In this document: positions 1-8,849 of the stretch, one piece after another
Layout: the number at the start of each line of letters is the position of its first letter
Position numbering within the stretch: the stretch's first letter is position 1
Assembly (NCBI GenBank): GCA_003499525.1
Contig: DNTB01000093.1
Coordinates: 10,430-74,429 of the forward strand
DNA length: 64,000 nucleotides
Direction: 5' to 3'
DNA from: Flavobacteriales bacterium
GTDB taxonomy: Bacteria; Bacteroidota; Bacteroidia; Flavobacteriales_G; Salibacteraceae
Notes under the pieces: model-generated
Databases searched by the model: none
Seen by the model: the letters and a program-made list of their open reading frames with translations, nothing else
Told to the model about the DNA's origin: nothing
Translations under genes and position numbers: made by a program

Positions 1-2437
1 ATTCGCACGTCGCGGTTAAAAATACGGGGAGCTTTGTAATATTCTCATATCCAATAATCTGTGAAATTCTTAAAACTCCTTCACTGGTCCAACCTGCCTC
101 TCCACCGTGGCCTATGTATGATAAAATGAGCGACCCGCCCTCGATGCTTTTGTCCAGAAGCTCCTTTACATCAGGATAGCTGTCACCTCCAGAATTAGAT
201 ACTTGAGGATAGGCATCAAGATAGATTTTTTTGATATTATATTCCTGATGCGTAGTGTCAAGTCTGCGCGCTAAATTGTCGGATTGAACCATGTGTGTAT
301 TGCTATCTTCATCATCACCGACGAAGGTTACCATGGTCCTCCAGGGTCTCATTGCACTCGGCGAACTTTGATACAGAATGAGCTTGTTAACAACGGCATT
401 AGCCTCTTGAATCGTTTGAACCGGCAATCTTCCTATTCCTATGTCAAGCGAAGAACTGATGGCATCACTTTCATCATCATCAAGAAACCCAAAGTAGTCG
501 TCTGATATGAAAGATTTCAAGGGCTCTAGAGAGTTGTTTGACTGATAGGAAGGAATAAAACTGGTATTGTTTACAATTCCGTCTTTGTAGTTGTATGATG
601 CATCACCAAAAAGGAGAAGCCAATTCGGATATTCTTCATCAGTCGAAGCCCTGTCCGCAAGCATTTTCATAAAATCTTTAATAGCTGTCATATCTTGCTT
701 TCCGGAAGAGAACTCATTATAAACTTGTTCGGTGGTGACTACAACAACATTGTACCCATGCGTGGACCTATGAAATTGGCCTAAGCGATTTGCTTCACTC
801 AAAAATTTTGGATGAACCACAATAACATAATCCGCTTGCTGTATTGAATGTAGATTTTGATTCGGGACAGGGCCTTTCAGCAAAGGCTCGTGTTGTGAGT
901 TTCCAAACACGACATATTCTCTAATGGTATCTCCAGATTGCTGAAAGTAGAAGTTTCCAGCCGCTCCTTGTAACCTTAGCTGAACAGCATTTTGCGGGTC
1001 GGTAACATCCCAAACAGAAACATCGTTATCCGAACTGGTTAAATTGTATCGTGCAACTGCTGCATAGAGAGTAGAAGGGTTTCTAAAATTGAATTGCTGC
1101 CCTGTGAATGCCAAAGCGCGTGTGGTATTTAATTCAATATAATCGAGCCATCCATTGTCAGCAAAACTCGAATTGTCAAACGTTAAATCAATAGTGATGG
1201 AATTTCCGGAAGGGATAAAGTCAAATGTCCCTACTGCAGGAATTGCATATTTGTCGTAAGGACCTGGTCTCGTTGATTGACTTATTGGAATCGAAAAGTT
1301 TCCGATGTCATTAAAACTGAGGGAGAAAGAACTCGAACGACCAAATACCCTGCTCAGTACAACAATTCGGGCATGTGCGGTAACTGATTTTACGTTGGGG
1401 ACATTAAAAGTATATTGTCGTGACTTTACAGTAAGAAATGATTGCCCATCATACCATTGCCGCCCTGACATAATAAAGTTGGTATCGTTGCGCTCATATA
1501 ATTGATGGTCGAGGAAGTCATTTACAGTAATATCTGGAATACCGCCAAGATTGAGTTCGCTGACTCTTGCAGCTGAACCCGGAATATTATCTCTGGTTAC
1601 AAAAAAGAAAGCTGTATCGGAAAAGAAATTAATGGAATGACGGAAGTACCCATTTTCTAAAAACCAGTCAACTGGAGAATCTGCATAGAAAAGAAGGTAA
1701 TCTCCATCATCAAAGTTTCCATCTCCTCCGTCAACAACAAGGATATTGTTTTCTTTCAAGTCATCAATTCTGTAATCCGAATTGTCGAATGGAAGCATTT
1801 TAGCTCCATTTCCAAAAAGTCGTATCTGTGAAGACCTCAAATCAGACATTTCCATCCCCAATGAATTTAATTGCCCGTATGTCAATTTGTGAACGCCTTC
1901 TTTAACCGTTGCGATTTTGTACCAATTTCCTGATGATAGAACCGAACTCGATTTAAAACTTCTTTGAACAGTGGCTTCTCTTTTGGAACTGGATTCTGTT
2001 ACTTTTAAAATGAAGGATGTTAGTTTTTCTAAATTTCCAGAAGCCGATTCGCGAATAGGAACGATTTCAATTCGAGCCCTCCTATTTTTTCGGTAGGTAT
2101 TTATTGTCCAAACTACAGAAGTCTCCTTGATTAATTCTTTGTCTTTATCAGAAAGAGTAATACGTCTTTCGAATGTATCATACGATGCATTCATGATCTC
2201 TACCTCTATACTAGATGTGCTTTGGGAAAGAGGCACTAAAGTGGAATAAACAGGAAGGTTACTCTCTGGATAATCGTATAGCGCACCGGTGAAGTATTCC
2301 AGTTTTTGATTTTGGCCACTAATATCCTTAAATACGATTGGGTCCTTCCATTCAATTTGGATTTCAATATCAGTGGAATTTTGTGCCATTGTTGTGAAAA
2401 AAACAAGGCCGAAGATTAAGGTTATAATTATTTTCAT
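1..2437 (-). CDS. porU: PorU, type IX secretion system C-terminal signal peptidase (partial, C-terminus off the left edge)
   Basis: Open reading frame that enters from the left edge with no stop, so about 812 N-terminal residues are present. It starts at the ATG at 2437 with a signal peptide (MKIIITLIFGLVFFTTMAQ). PorU is the gingipain-like cysteine peptidase at the cell surface that removes the T9SS sorting domain from cargo. The catalytic His lies in YIGHGGEAGW (His777, bases 107-109) and the predicted catalytic Cys in FLTATCE (Cys811, bases 5-7), so the window cuts the gene just after the nucleophile. Homologues are about 1,100-1,200 residues. Divergent from a PorP-like gene and close to gldJ; the porU-gldJ neighbourhood is conserved in Flavobacteria (family knowledge). 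Confidence 0.88.
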   Translation of the reverse strand, partial: MKIIITLIFGLVFFTTMAQNSTDIEIQIEWKDPIVFKDISGQNQKLEYFTGALYDYPESNLPVYSTLVPLSQSTSSIEVEIMNASYDTFERRITLSDKDKELIKETSVVWTINTYRKNRRARIEIVPIRESASGNLEKLTSFILKVTESSSKREATVQRSFKSSSVLSSGNWYKIATVKEGVHKLTYGQLNSLGMEMSDLRSSQIRLFGNGAKMLPFDNSDYRIDDLKENNILVVDGGDGNFDDGDYLLFYADSPVDWFLENGYFRHSINFFSDTAFFFVTRDNIPGSAARVSELNLGGIPDITVNDFLDHQLYERNDTNFIMSGRQWYDGQSFLTVKSRQYTFNVPNVKSVTAHARIVVLSRVFGRSSSFSLSFNDIGNFSIPISQSTRPGPYDKYAIPAVGTFDFIPSGNSITIDLTFDNSSFADNGWLDYIELNTTRALAFTGQQFNFRNPSTLYAAVARYNLTSSDNDVSVWDVTDPQNAVQLRLQGAAGNFYFQQSGDTIREYVVFGNSQHEPLLKGPVPNQNLHSIQQADYVIVVHPKFLSEANRLGQFHRSTHGYNVVVVTTEQVYNEFSSGKQDMTAIKDFMKMLADRASTDEEYPNWLLLFGDASYNYKDGIVNNTSFIPSYQSNNSLEPLKSFISDDYFGFLDDDESDAISSSLDIGIGRLPVQTIQEANAVVNKLILYQSSPSAMRPWRTMVTFVGDDEDSNTHMVQSDNLARRLDTTHQEYNIKKIYLDAYPQVSNSGGDSYPDVKELLDKSIEGGSLILSYIGHGGEAGWTSEGVLRISQIIGYENITKLPVFLTATCE

Positions 2438-2576
2438 AATACATATCTTGTTCGAGCGACAGAGCACTGCTGAAAACGCGTTCGAGTCCCCAATATTGCG
2501 CAATTTTTTACCATATTTATTATTATTTATTACCAAAGAATTAATTCGTATACTTGCGAATTGCATCCGGCACGGT

Positions 2577-3590
2577 ATGAGATTGAAGCGAATCTTCCAT
2601 TACTTATTTCTCTCCTTTGTATTACTACTTTTTCACTCACAAAGTTGGGCGCAAGATCCTCAATTTTCTCAGTTTTATGCCAATCCTCTTTATCTGAATC
2701 CGGCCTTTGCAGGATCCACTTTCTGTCCGAGAATTGCTGTTAATTACAGAAATCAGTGGCCCTCCTTAGATGGACAATTTGTGACCTACAGTGGTTCATA
2801 CGACCAATACTTTGACGTGTTGCGTGGCGGTGTTGGAGCTTTGGTTTATCAGGATAATGCCGGTGATGGAACAATTAAAACTTTTAGTGCAAGCTTAATG
2901 TACGCATATACCTTGCGCATCACTGAGAATATGGCTCTCAAAGCTGGCTTTCAGGGGTCGTTTTGGCAAAAATCTCTTGATTGGAACAAACTCACCTTTG
3001 GGGACATGATCGACCCTAGATATGGTTTCATCTATTCCACACAGGAAACTGAGGGGTCACGAGCGGTGAATAATGTGGATTTCTCCACAGGATTTCTACT
3101 ATATAATGAATTCTGGTATTTAGGTGTCGCGGTGCATCATTTGGCTGAACCCAGAGAATCTTTCTTTCAAAATGATGATGCCGTATTGTATCGCAAGTAT
3201 ACCGGTCATTTTGGTGCAGTAATACCTTTTAGAAGAGACGACCCGGAATACGGATCTGTATCTCCCAATATACTCTTCATGACACAGGGTCAAGCCTCCC
3301 AATTAAACCTGGGTATTTATGCTAAGAAGAGCGTCATCATCGGAGGTATTTGGTATCGCTTCAATAACTTGACGAATACAGAGTTTGGAATCACAAGTGA
3401 TGCGGTTTCCTTGTTAATAGGGATCGAAGTTGACAAGTTCAAGTTTGGTTACAGTTATGACATCACCGTTTCAAGGCTCGGTTCCATAGATGGAAACACC
3501 GGAGGTGCTCATGAGGTTTCGTTAGGATTAAAACTTAATTGCCCCACAAAGAGAAGGCGCTTCAAAGCTCTTAACTGCCCTGAGTTCTAA
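2577..3590 (+). CDS. PorP/SprF family type IX secretion system membrane protein
   Basis: 337-residue outer-membrane beta-barrel protein of the PorP/SprF family. I chose the ATG at 2577 because it begins a clean signal peptide (MRLKRIFHYLFLSFVLLLF...SWAQ) followed at once by the family signature DPQFSQFYANPLYLNPAFAG; upstream in-frame codons give a non-secretory extension that overlaps the porU start region. PorP/SprF proteins act with T9SS substrates and with PorE/SprE-type partners at the outer membrane; several paralogues per genome are usual, each often tied to one large secreted adhesin, so the exact paralogue cannot be named. It sits between porU (divergent) and gldJ (same strand, 53 bases downstream). 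Confidence 0.88.
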   Translation: MRLKRIFHYLFLSFVLLLFHSQSWAQDPQFSQFYANPLYLNPAFAGSTFCPRIAVNYRNQWPSLDGQFVTYSGSYDQYFDVLRGGVGALVYQDNAGDGTIKTFSASLMYAYTLRITENMALKAGFQGSFWQKSLDWNKLTFGDMIDPRYGFIYSTQETEGSRAVNNVDFSTGFLLYNEFWYLGVAVHHLAEPRESFFQNDDAVLYRKYTGHFGAVIPFRRDDPEYGSVSPNILFMTQGQASQLNLGIYAKKSVIIGGIWYRFNNLTNTEFGITSDAVSLLIGIEVDKFKFGYSYDITVSRLGSIDGNTGGAHEVSLGLKLNCPTKRRRFKALNCPEF

Positions 3591-3604
3591 TAAGTTTGAA
3601 ATAA

Positions 3605-3612
3605 TATCTTTG
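3605..3612 (+). promoter_or_regulatory. Bacteroidota -7 promoter element upstream of gldJ
   Basis: TATCTTTG, a full match to the Bacteroidota -7 consensus TAnnTTTG, 32 bases before the gldJ ATG. No convincing -33 TTG at the usual distance was seen. It suggests gldJ has its own promoter besides any read-through from the PorP-like gene. Confidence 0.5.
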
Positions 3613-3643
3613 CCTGTCCGTTAAAAAAATAAAAATCGATAAA

Positions 3644-5125
3644 ATGCTTCTTCGATTCCTTTCCCTAATAGCATTCATCGCAGTTGTGGTTTCATGCTCA
3701 TATGAGAAATCCTCTGTCACAGGATGGAGTTACAACGATAAGAAGAATGGTGATTTCCAGAAAATGCCCTATGTAGAGCAGGAGACTGGTCCAAATCTTG
3801 TCCTTGTAGAAGGTGGAACTTTTACCATGGGTAGGGTAATCGACGATGTTATGAGTGATTGGAACAGTATTCCTCGAAGAGTGACCGTGTCATCGTATTA
3901 CATGGATGAAACAGAGATTTCAAATTTTCACTGGTTAGAATACTTGTATTGGATGAAGAGAATTTATTATTACGATTATCCAGATGTTTATTACAGGGCT
4001 TTACCCGATACTTTGGTTTGGAGAAGGAGGTTGGCTTACAACGAACCTTATGTAGATTACTATTTAAGACATCCATCTTACAGAGACTATCCGGTAGTTG
4101 GAGTTAGTTGGAAGCAAGCTACAGATTTCTGTAGTTGGAGGACAGACAGGGTGAATGAGCAAATTCTCGTTCGGGAGGGACTATATAACCATAATCCCAA
4201 CCAGGTTTCTGATGATAATTTCAATACAGAGGCATATTTATACGGCTTATATGAAGGGGATAAAAGGAAAGATGGAATTCCATGGGATGGTCCAAACAGT
4301 CCAGGTTACAGAGATGTAAAAATGGAAGATGGGATACTTCTTCCCAAATACCGACTACCAACAGAGGCAGAATGGGAATATGCTGCATACGGACTGGTCG
4401 GAAATACTTTAGGTGAAAACATTGTGGAACGAAGAATGTGGCCATGGAACGGGCATGCTGTAAGAAACCCTGAGCCCAAATATATGGGTGAGATGCTAGC
4501 AAATTTCAAGCGAGGACGTGGAGATAACATGGGAGTTGCTGGAAAGCTAAACGATAATGGGGATATCACTACTCCGGTTTATAAGTATTGGCCCAATGAC
4601 TATGGGCTGTATAATATGGCTGGAAATGTGAGTGAGTGGGTTTTAGATGTCTACAGGCCGTTAACTTTCGAAGATGCTCAGGATTTCAGACCCTACAGAG
4701 GTAATGTATTTAAGAAAGTACTAAAAGATGAAGACGGTATCGTCGCAGATAGAGATTCTCTTGGAAGGATGCAATATGTTCCAATTGAGCAAAAAGATGC
4801 CCTGAATCGTAGAAACTATCGAAGAGCTTACAACATCAACTATAGAGATGGAGATTATGAAACTCAAATAAATGAAGCGGCCTGGGAAGAGGGATATGAA
4901 ATTCAAGGCGGTAATCCAGAGTCTTTTGGAATGTATGAATTTGGAGCGACCTCCCTTGTCAATGATAAAGCAAGAGTTTATAAGGGAGGCTCATGGGCAG
5001 ATCGGGCTTATTGGATGAGTCCGGGTACAAGAAGGTTCCTTGATGAAAACGCATCAACGGATTTCATTGGCTTCCGATGCGCAATGGATCGATTAGGCAG
5101 CCCTCAAGGACTTGGAAAAAAGTAA
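3644..5125 (+). CDS. gldJ: GldJ, gliding motility / T9SS lipoprotein
   Basis: 493-residue lipoprotein with the formylglycine-generating-enzyme (SUMF1) fold. The N-terminus has a lipoprotein signal ending in VVVSC (lipobox Cys18). The block SSVTGWSYNDKKNG, then LVEGGTFTMG and MDETEISN, and the C-terminal RVYKGGSWADRAYW and GFRCAM blocks are typical of GldJ/GldK proteins; the TGW-YND-KNG start and the porU neighbourhood point to GldJ. GldJ forms outer-membrane-associated structures needed for gliding and T9SS function and, like its relatives, is probably not an active sulfatase-maturing enzyme. Slightly shorter than the roughly 560 residues of Flavobacterium johnsoniae GldJ. Followed 6 bases later by a strong terminator. 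Confidence 0.88.
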   Translation: MLLRFLSLIAFIAVVVSCSYEKSSVTGWSYNDKKNGDFQKMPYVEQETGPNLVLVEGGTFTMGRVIDDVMSDWNSIPRRVTVSSYYMDETEISNFHWLEYLYWMKRIYYYDYPDVYYRALPDTLVWRRRLAYNEPYVDYYLRHPSYRDYPVVGVSWKQATDFCSWRTDRVNEQILVREGLYNHNPNQVSDDNFNTEAYLYGLYEGDKRKDGIPWDGPNSPGYRDVKMEDGILLPKYRLPTEAEWEYAAYGLVGNTLGENIVERRMWPWNGHAVRNPEPKYMGEMLANFKRGRGDNMGVAGKLNDNGDITTPVYKYWPNDYGLYNMAGNVSEWVLDVYRPLTFEDAQDFRPYRGNVFKKVLKDEDGIVADRDSLGRMQYVPIEQKDALNRRNYRRAYNINYRDGDYETQINEAAWEEGYEIQGGNPESFGMYEFGATSLVNDKARVYKGGSWADRAYWMSPGTRRFLDENASTDFIGFRCAMDRLGSPQGLGKK

Positions 5126-5131
5126 AAACAG

Positions 5132-5154
5132 CCCCGCCGTAGCGGGGTTTTTTT
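5132..5154 (+). terminator. Rho-independent terminator after gldJ, abutting the murF start codon
   Basis: GC stem CCCCGCC/GGCGGGG-like (CCCCGC-CGTA-GCGGGG) at 5132-5147 followed by seven T residues at 5148-5154. The last T is directly next to the A of the murF ATG at 5155, so murF has no leader room between the terminator and its start codon. Confidence 0.85.
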
Positions 5155-6432
5155 ATGAATATATCCGAACTGTATAATTTGTTCAAGACGACCACGGGAG
5201 TCAGTACTGACAGTCGTAACATTAAAAAGGGGAGCCTTTTCTTTGCATTGAAAGGATCAAATTTTGATGGCAACTTGTTTGCTGGCAGGGCGCTCAAGGA
5301 AGGCTGTGAATTTGCAGTCATTGATAACGAGAGCTATCAAGAAAACGATCGGTTTATTCTGGTAGAAGATTCACTTGAAACACTTCAGAATCTGGCAAGA
5401 TATCACCGCTCTCAGCTAACCATTCCAGTAATAGCCATAACGGGATCCAATGGCAAGACTACGACTAAAGAGTTGCTCAAAGCTGCATTGTCAATGAATT
5501 TTCATGTGGCAGCTACAAGGGGAAATCTCAACAATCATATAGGTGTACCTCTCACACTTCTTGAGATTACTTCTGAACATGAACTCGCATTGATCGAACT
5601 TGGAGATAATCATTTAGGAGAAGTGGCTTTTCTATGTCAGATCTCGAAACCAAACTTTGGGTTTGTAACGAATGTCGGCAAAGATCATTTGGAAGGTTTT
5701 GGGTCCATGGAAAGCAACATAAAAGCGAAAAAAGAGATTTTTGACTATTTGGCAGAAACGAATGGCACGGCTTTCATAAATGAAAATGATGAATTAGTTG
5801 AAAGCATGAGCCTTGTATGTGAAAGGAGAGAGCTCTTTGGCAAAGGAAAAAAGGAGCCCAGGTTATTTTCGGCTAATCCTTTTGTCACCTACCTTAGTGA
5901 GGAAGGAGACACTATTCAGACCTATCTGGCAGGAGATTTCAATTTCGACAATATCTTGCTCAGCTGGAAGGTTTCAAAGCATTTCGGAGTAGCCTCAGGA
6001 GATATTCATGAAGCCCTGTCAAATTATAAACCCGACAACAATCGGTCGCAATGGATTCAAACCAGGCAAAATGCCATTCTAATGGATGCCTATAATGCAA
6101 ACCCTTCATCCATGAAACGGGCATTGGACCACTTCATTTCGTTAGAGCATGAATATTCGAAACTGATAATACTTGGTGATATGTTTGAATTGGGCCAATA
6201 TTCGGAAACGGAACATCAGAGTATTGTCAATTTGATTGAAAGGGCTCCAGTAAATGAAGCTTGGCTAGTTGGAGATCATTTTTTGAAAACCAGCAGATCA
6301 ACAAAGTTTAAAGCATTCAAGTCTGTCGAGCAATTAAAAGATGCATTAAGGAAATCTCCTGTTGAAAATAGGGTAGTCTTATTGAAAGGTTCCAGAGGTA
6401 TTCAGCTCGAAAAAGTACTTCAGTTCTTCTAA
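5155..6432 (+). CDS. murF: MurF, UDP-N-acetylmuramoyl-tripeptide--D-alanyl-D-alanine ligase
   Basis: 425 residues. Adds D-Ala-D-Ala to UDP-MurNAc-tripeptide, the last cytoplasmic step in building the peptidoglycan precursor. The N-terminal UDP-binding part carries TDSRNIKKGSLFFALKG (residues 18-34), the central ATP-binding part has GSNGKTTTKELL (97-108, Lys101 in the P-loop), and VTNVGKDHLEGFG and DAYNANPSSM are the usual ligase motifs. The start at 5155 gives the full N-terminal domain, and an upstream extension would run through a terminator hairpin. Its TAA overlaps by 4 bases the stop of the convergent acyl-CoA dehydrogenase. Where its own promoter lies is unclear. Confidence 0.95.
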   Translation: MNISELYNLFKTTTGVSTDSRNIKKGSLFFALKGSNFDGNLFAGRALKEGCEFAVIDNESYQENDRFILVEDSLETLQNLARYHRSQLTIPVIAITGSNGKTTTKELLKAALSMNFHVAATRGNLNNHIGVPLTLLEITSEHELALIELGDNHLGEVAFLCQISKPNFGFVTNVGKDHLEGFGSMESNIKAKKEIFDYLAETNGTAFINENDELVESMSLVCERRELFGKGKKEPRLFSANPFVTYLSEEGDTIQTYLAGDFNFDNILLSWKVSKHFGVASGDIHEALSNYKPDNNRSQWIQTRQNAILMDAYNANPSSMKRALDHFISLEHEYSKLIILGDMFELGQYSETEHQSIVNLIERAPVNEAWLVGDHFLKTSRSTKFKAFKSVEQLKDALRKSPVENRVVLLKGSRGIQLEKVLQFF

Positions 6433-7571
6433 TCTTTCAGCAGACCTCTGCTGATCACTATTTTTTGAATTTCTGAGGTTCCCTCATAGATCTGAGTGAT
6501 TTTCGCATCCCGCATTAATCGCTCTACATGGTATTCTTTAACATAGCCATATCCTCCATGTATTTGAACAGCCTCTACTGTAGTCCACATTGCAACTCTG
6601 GAAGCATACTCTTTGGCCATTGCCCCTGACACTGTAATAGAGCGGTTATTGTCCTTATCTTGCGCCGCGCGATAAACCAATAAACGAGCAGCGTCAATTT
6701 CTGTAGCCATTTCAGCTAGTTTAAAGGAGATTGCCTGATGTTCTGCGATAGGTTTGCCAAATGCCTTACGTTCTTTTGCATAGGCTAATGAAAAATCAAG
6801 AGCTCCAGCGGCTATTCCAAGAGCCTGTGCGGCGATGCCAATACGACCACCTTCAAGGATTTTCATGGCAAACTTGAACCCAAAACCTTCCTCGCCAATT
6901 CTGCTTTTTACAGGAACACGTACGTCAGTAAAATTCAAGGTGTGCGTATCTGAACTCCTTATACCAAGTTTGTTTTCTTTTGGGCCTACTTCAAATCCTG
7001 CCATCCCTTTCTCTACCATGAATGCACTAATTCCCTTATGTCCTAATTCAGGGTTAGTTTGAGCAATTACGATGTAATAGTCAGCGTTCCCTCCATTGGT
7101 AATCCAGTTCTTTGTGCCATTAAGTATGTAATGGTCACCATCGAGTACAGCTCGTGTTCTTTGGGAAGTGGCATCTGATCCTGCTTCAGGTTCGGAGAGG
7201 GCAAACGCCCCTAACTTTTGCCCGGAGGCCAACGGTACCAGATATTTTTGTTTTTGTTCTTCAGTTCCGTACTCCTCAATTCCCCAACAAACGAGAGAAT
7301 TGTTGACAGACATTGCTACAGATACAGAGGCATCAATTTTCGATATTTCTTCCATGGCTATGACATAAGACATGGTGTCCATTCCACTTCCACCATATAC
7401 TGGATCTACCATCATACCCATAAATCCAAGTTCACCGAGCTGCCGAATCTCATCCTTGGCGAACCTTTGCTCTTCATCTCTTTCAATTATTGTAGGCAGT
7501 AATAATGTTTGTGTAAAGTCGCGAGCCGCTTCTTGAACAGCGAGGTGTTCTTCGGATAGTTCAAAATTCAT
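6429..7571 (-). CDS. Acyl-CoA dehydrogenase (short/branched-chain type)
   Basis: 380 residues, full length for the family. FAD-dependent oxidation of acyl-CoA to trans-2-enoyl-CoA in fatty-acid or branched-chain amino-acid breakdown, passing electrons to electron transfer flavoprotein. Visible signatures are FALSEPEAGSDA (FAD/substrate signature 1), NGTKNWITNG, and QIYEGTSEIQ near the C-terminus with the catalytic base Glu363, a position typical of short-chain and butyryl-CoA dehydrogenases. Exact chain length cannot be told. EtfA and EtfB, its likely electron acceptor, are encoded at 57.9-59.7 kb. Convergent with murF (4-base overlap) and divergent from anmK, with its own -7 element at 7604-7611. 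Confidence 0.92.
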   Translation of the reverse strand: MNFELSEEHLAVQEAARDFTQTLLLPTIIERDEEQRFAKDEIRQLGELGFMGMMVDPVYGGSGMDTMSYVIAMEEISKIDASVSVAMSVNNSLVCWGIEEYGTEEQKQKYLVPLASGQKLGAFALSEPEAGSDATSQRTRAVLDGDHYILNGTKNWITNGGNADYYIVIAQTNPELGHKGISAFMVEKGMAGFEVGPKENKLGIRSSDTHTLNFTDVRVPVKSRIGEEGFGFKFAMKILEGGRIGIAAQALGIAAGALDFSLAYAKERKAFGKPIAEHQAISFKLAEMATEIDAARLLVYRAAQDKDNNRSITVSGAMAKEYASRVAMWTTVEAVQIHGGYGYVKEYHVERLMRDAKITQIYEGTSEIQKIVISRGLLKD

Positions 7572-7603
7572 TGAGAGTAGTTTATTTTCACAAAATCAAA
7601 CCG

Positions 7604-7611
7604 CAAAAATA
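7604..7611 (-). promoter_or_regulatory. Bacteroidota -7 promoter element for the acyl-CoA dehydrogenase gene
   Basis: TATTTTTG on the minus strand (full TAnnTTTG match), 33 bases before the start codon at 7571, in the 55-base gap shared with anmK. Confidence 0.5.
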
Positions 7612-7626
7612 GTTCGAATTAGAACA

Positions 7627-8718
7627 ATGAAACCTGATATATTTTCCTTACCGAAACGAGTCATCGGACTAATGTCGGGTACCTCCCTGGACGGGTTGGA
7701 TATCGCTCTGGTTGAATTTGAAAAGGCTGAAGAAAAGTGGAGGTATAAAATATTGAAAAGCAGAGAGATAGAATATGATGAACTCCTAGTTAGTGGTTTA
7801 TCTAATTCTCGGGAGCTCTCGTATGAATCATTGCAAACTCTGGATGATAAATTTGGAAAATTCATTGCCGAATCAGTTCAAAATTTTATTTGTGACTCCG
7901 ATACCCGCAAAGTCGACCTGATTTCATCGCATGGCCATACCGTACACCATTCGCCCGAAGAGAAGAATACAGTCCAAATAGGAAATGGCAAGATAATAGC
8001 TGAAATTACCGGAATACCGGTCGTAAATGATTTTAGAATGCCAGATGTTCTGCTCGGAGGACAAGGAGCCCCTTTGGTTCCTGTTGGAGACTCCCTCTTA
8101 TTTGGCTCCTATGATGCATGTCTTAATCTCGGTGGATTTTCGAACATATCCTTCGACCGTGAAGGAGTTCGAAGAGCATTTGATATTTGCCCGGTAAATA
8201 CAGTTTTAAACAATTTTAGCCAGAAGTTGGGTTATGATTATGATAGAAATGGAGAGTTGGCTGCCAAAGGTTGCATTAATGAAGAACTATTGAATCAGTT
8301 GAATACTCTGGAGTTCTATAAGCTGGAGGCACCAAAATCGCTTGGTATTGAATGGGTTAACGAGGAAATCCACCCGCTGATTGGAACTCATCGCATTGGA
8401 ACAAATGATATGTTGAGAACATGGGTAGAACATGCAGCTGACCAGATATCTATGGTTTTGAATGAGAATAAAATTGGAACAGTTCTTTGTACAGGCGGAG
8501 GTACTTTCAACGGATTTCTTCTGGACAGAATTTCGAAAAAAACGAAGGCTCATATCGTATTTCCCGATGCTGAGACAACAAAATTTAAAGAAGCATTGAT
8601 TTTTGCTCTTCTAGGACTGCTACGGTGGAGAGGCGAGATTAATGTATTAAGCAGTGTAACCGGAGCCTGTAAGGATCATTCCTCTGGAAAGGTTCATATA
8701 CCCTCACTAAGACTGTAA
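7627..8718 (+). CDS. anmK: AnmK, anhydro-N-acetylmuramic acid kinase
   Basis: 363 residues. Phosphorylates and opens 1,6-anhydro-MurNAc released from cell-wall turnover, giving MurNAc-6-phosphate for recycling. The N-terminal ATP-binding signature GLMSGTSLDGLDIALVEF (14-31) is diagnostic, followed by SSHGHTVHH, DFRMPDVLLGGQGAPLVP and LNLGGFSNIS. The C-terminal TGGGTFNG is the second nucleotide-binding part. Usual length for the family. Start at 7627 keeps the family N-terminus. Together with murF and the LysM glucosaminidase at 40-41 kb it makes the third peptidoglycan gene in the window, though they are not one operon. Confidence 0.93.
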   Translation: MKPDIFSLPKRVIGLMSGTSLDGLDIALVEFEKAEEKWRYKILKSREIEYDELLVSGLSNSRELSYESLQTLDDKFGKFIAESVQNFICDSDTRKVDLISSHGHTVHHSPEEKNTVQIGNGKIIAEITGIPVVNDFRMPDVLLGGQGAPLVPVGDSLLFGSYDACLNLGGFSNISFDREGVRRAFDICPVNTVLNNFSQKLGYDYDRNGELAAKGCINEELLNQLNTLEFYKLEAPKSLGIEWVNEEIHPLIGTHRIGTNDMLRTWVEHAADQISMVLNENKIGTVLCTGGGTFNGFLLDRISKKTKAHIVFPDAETTKFKEALIFALLGLLRWRGEINVLSSVTGACKDHSSGKVHIPSLRL

Positions 8719-8849
8719 AGCTTTGTTATGAACAAGTTCATTGAAAAAAAATATTGCTCTAGGTATAGCGTAACATGCAGAAAACTAATTTTGGCTGCAA
8801 CCTAAAGAATAGTCTGGTTATTATCCTTTACACTTTTAAATAAGTTGCT

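Noticed and set aside
2373..2576. In-frame N-terminal extension of the PorP-like gene
   Set aside because: It adds 68 residues before a clean signal peptide and overlaps the porU start region; the ATG at 2577 fits the family.
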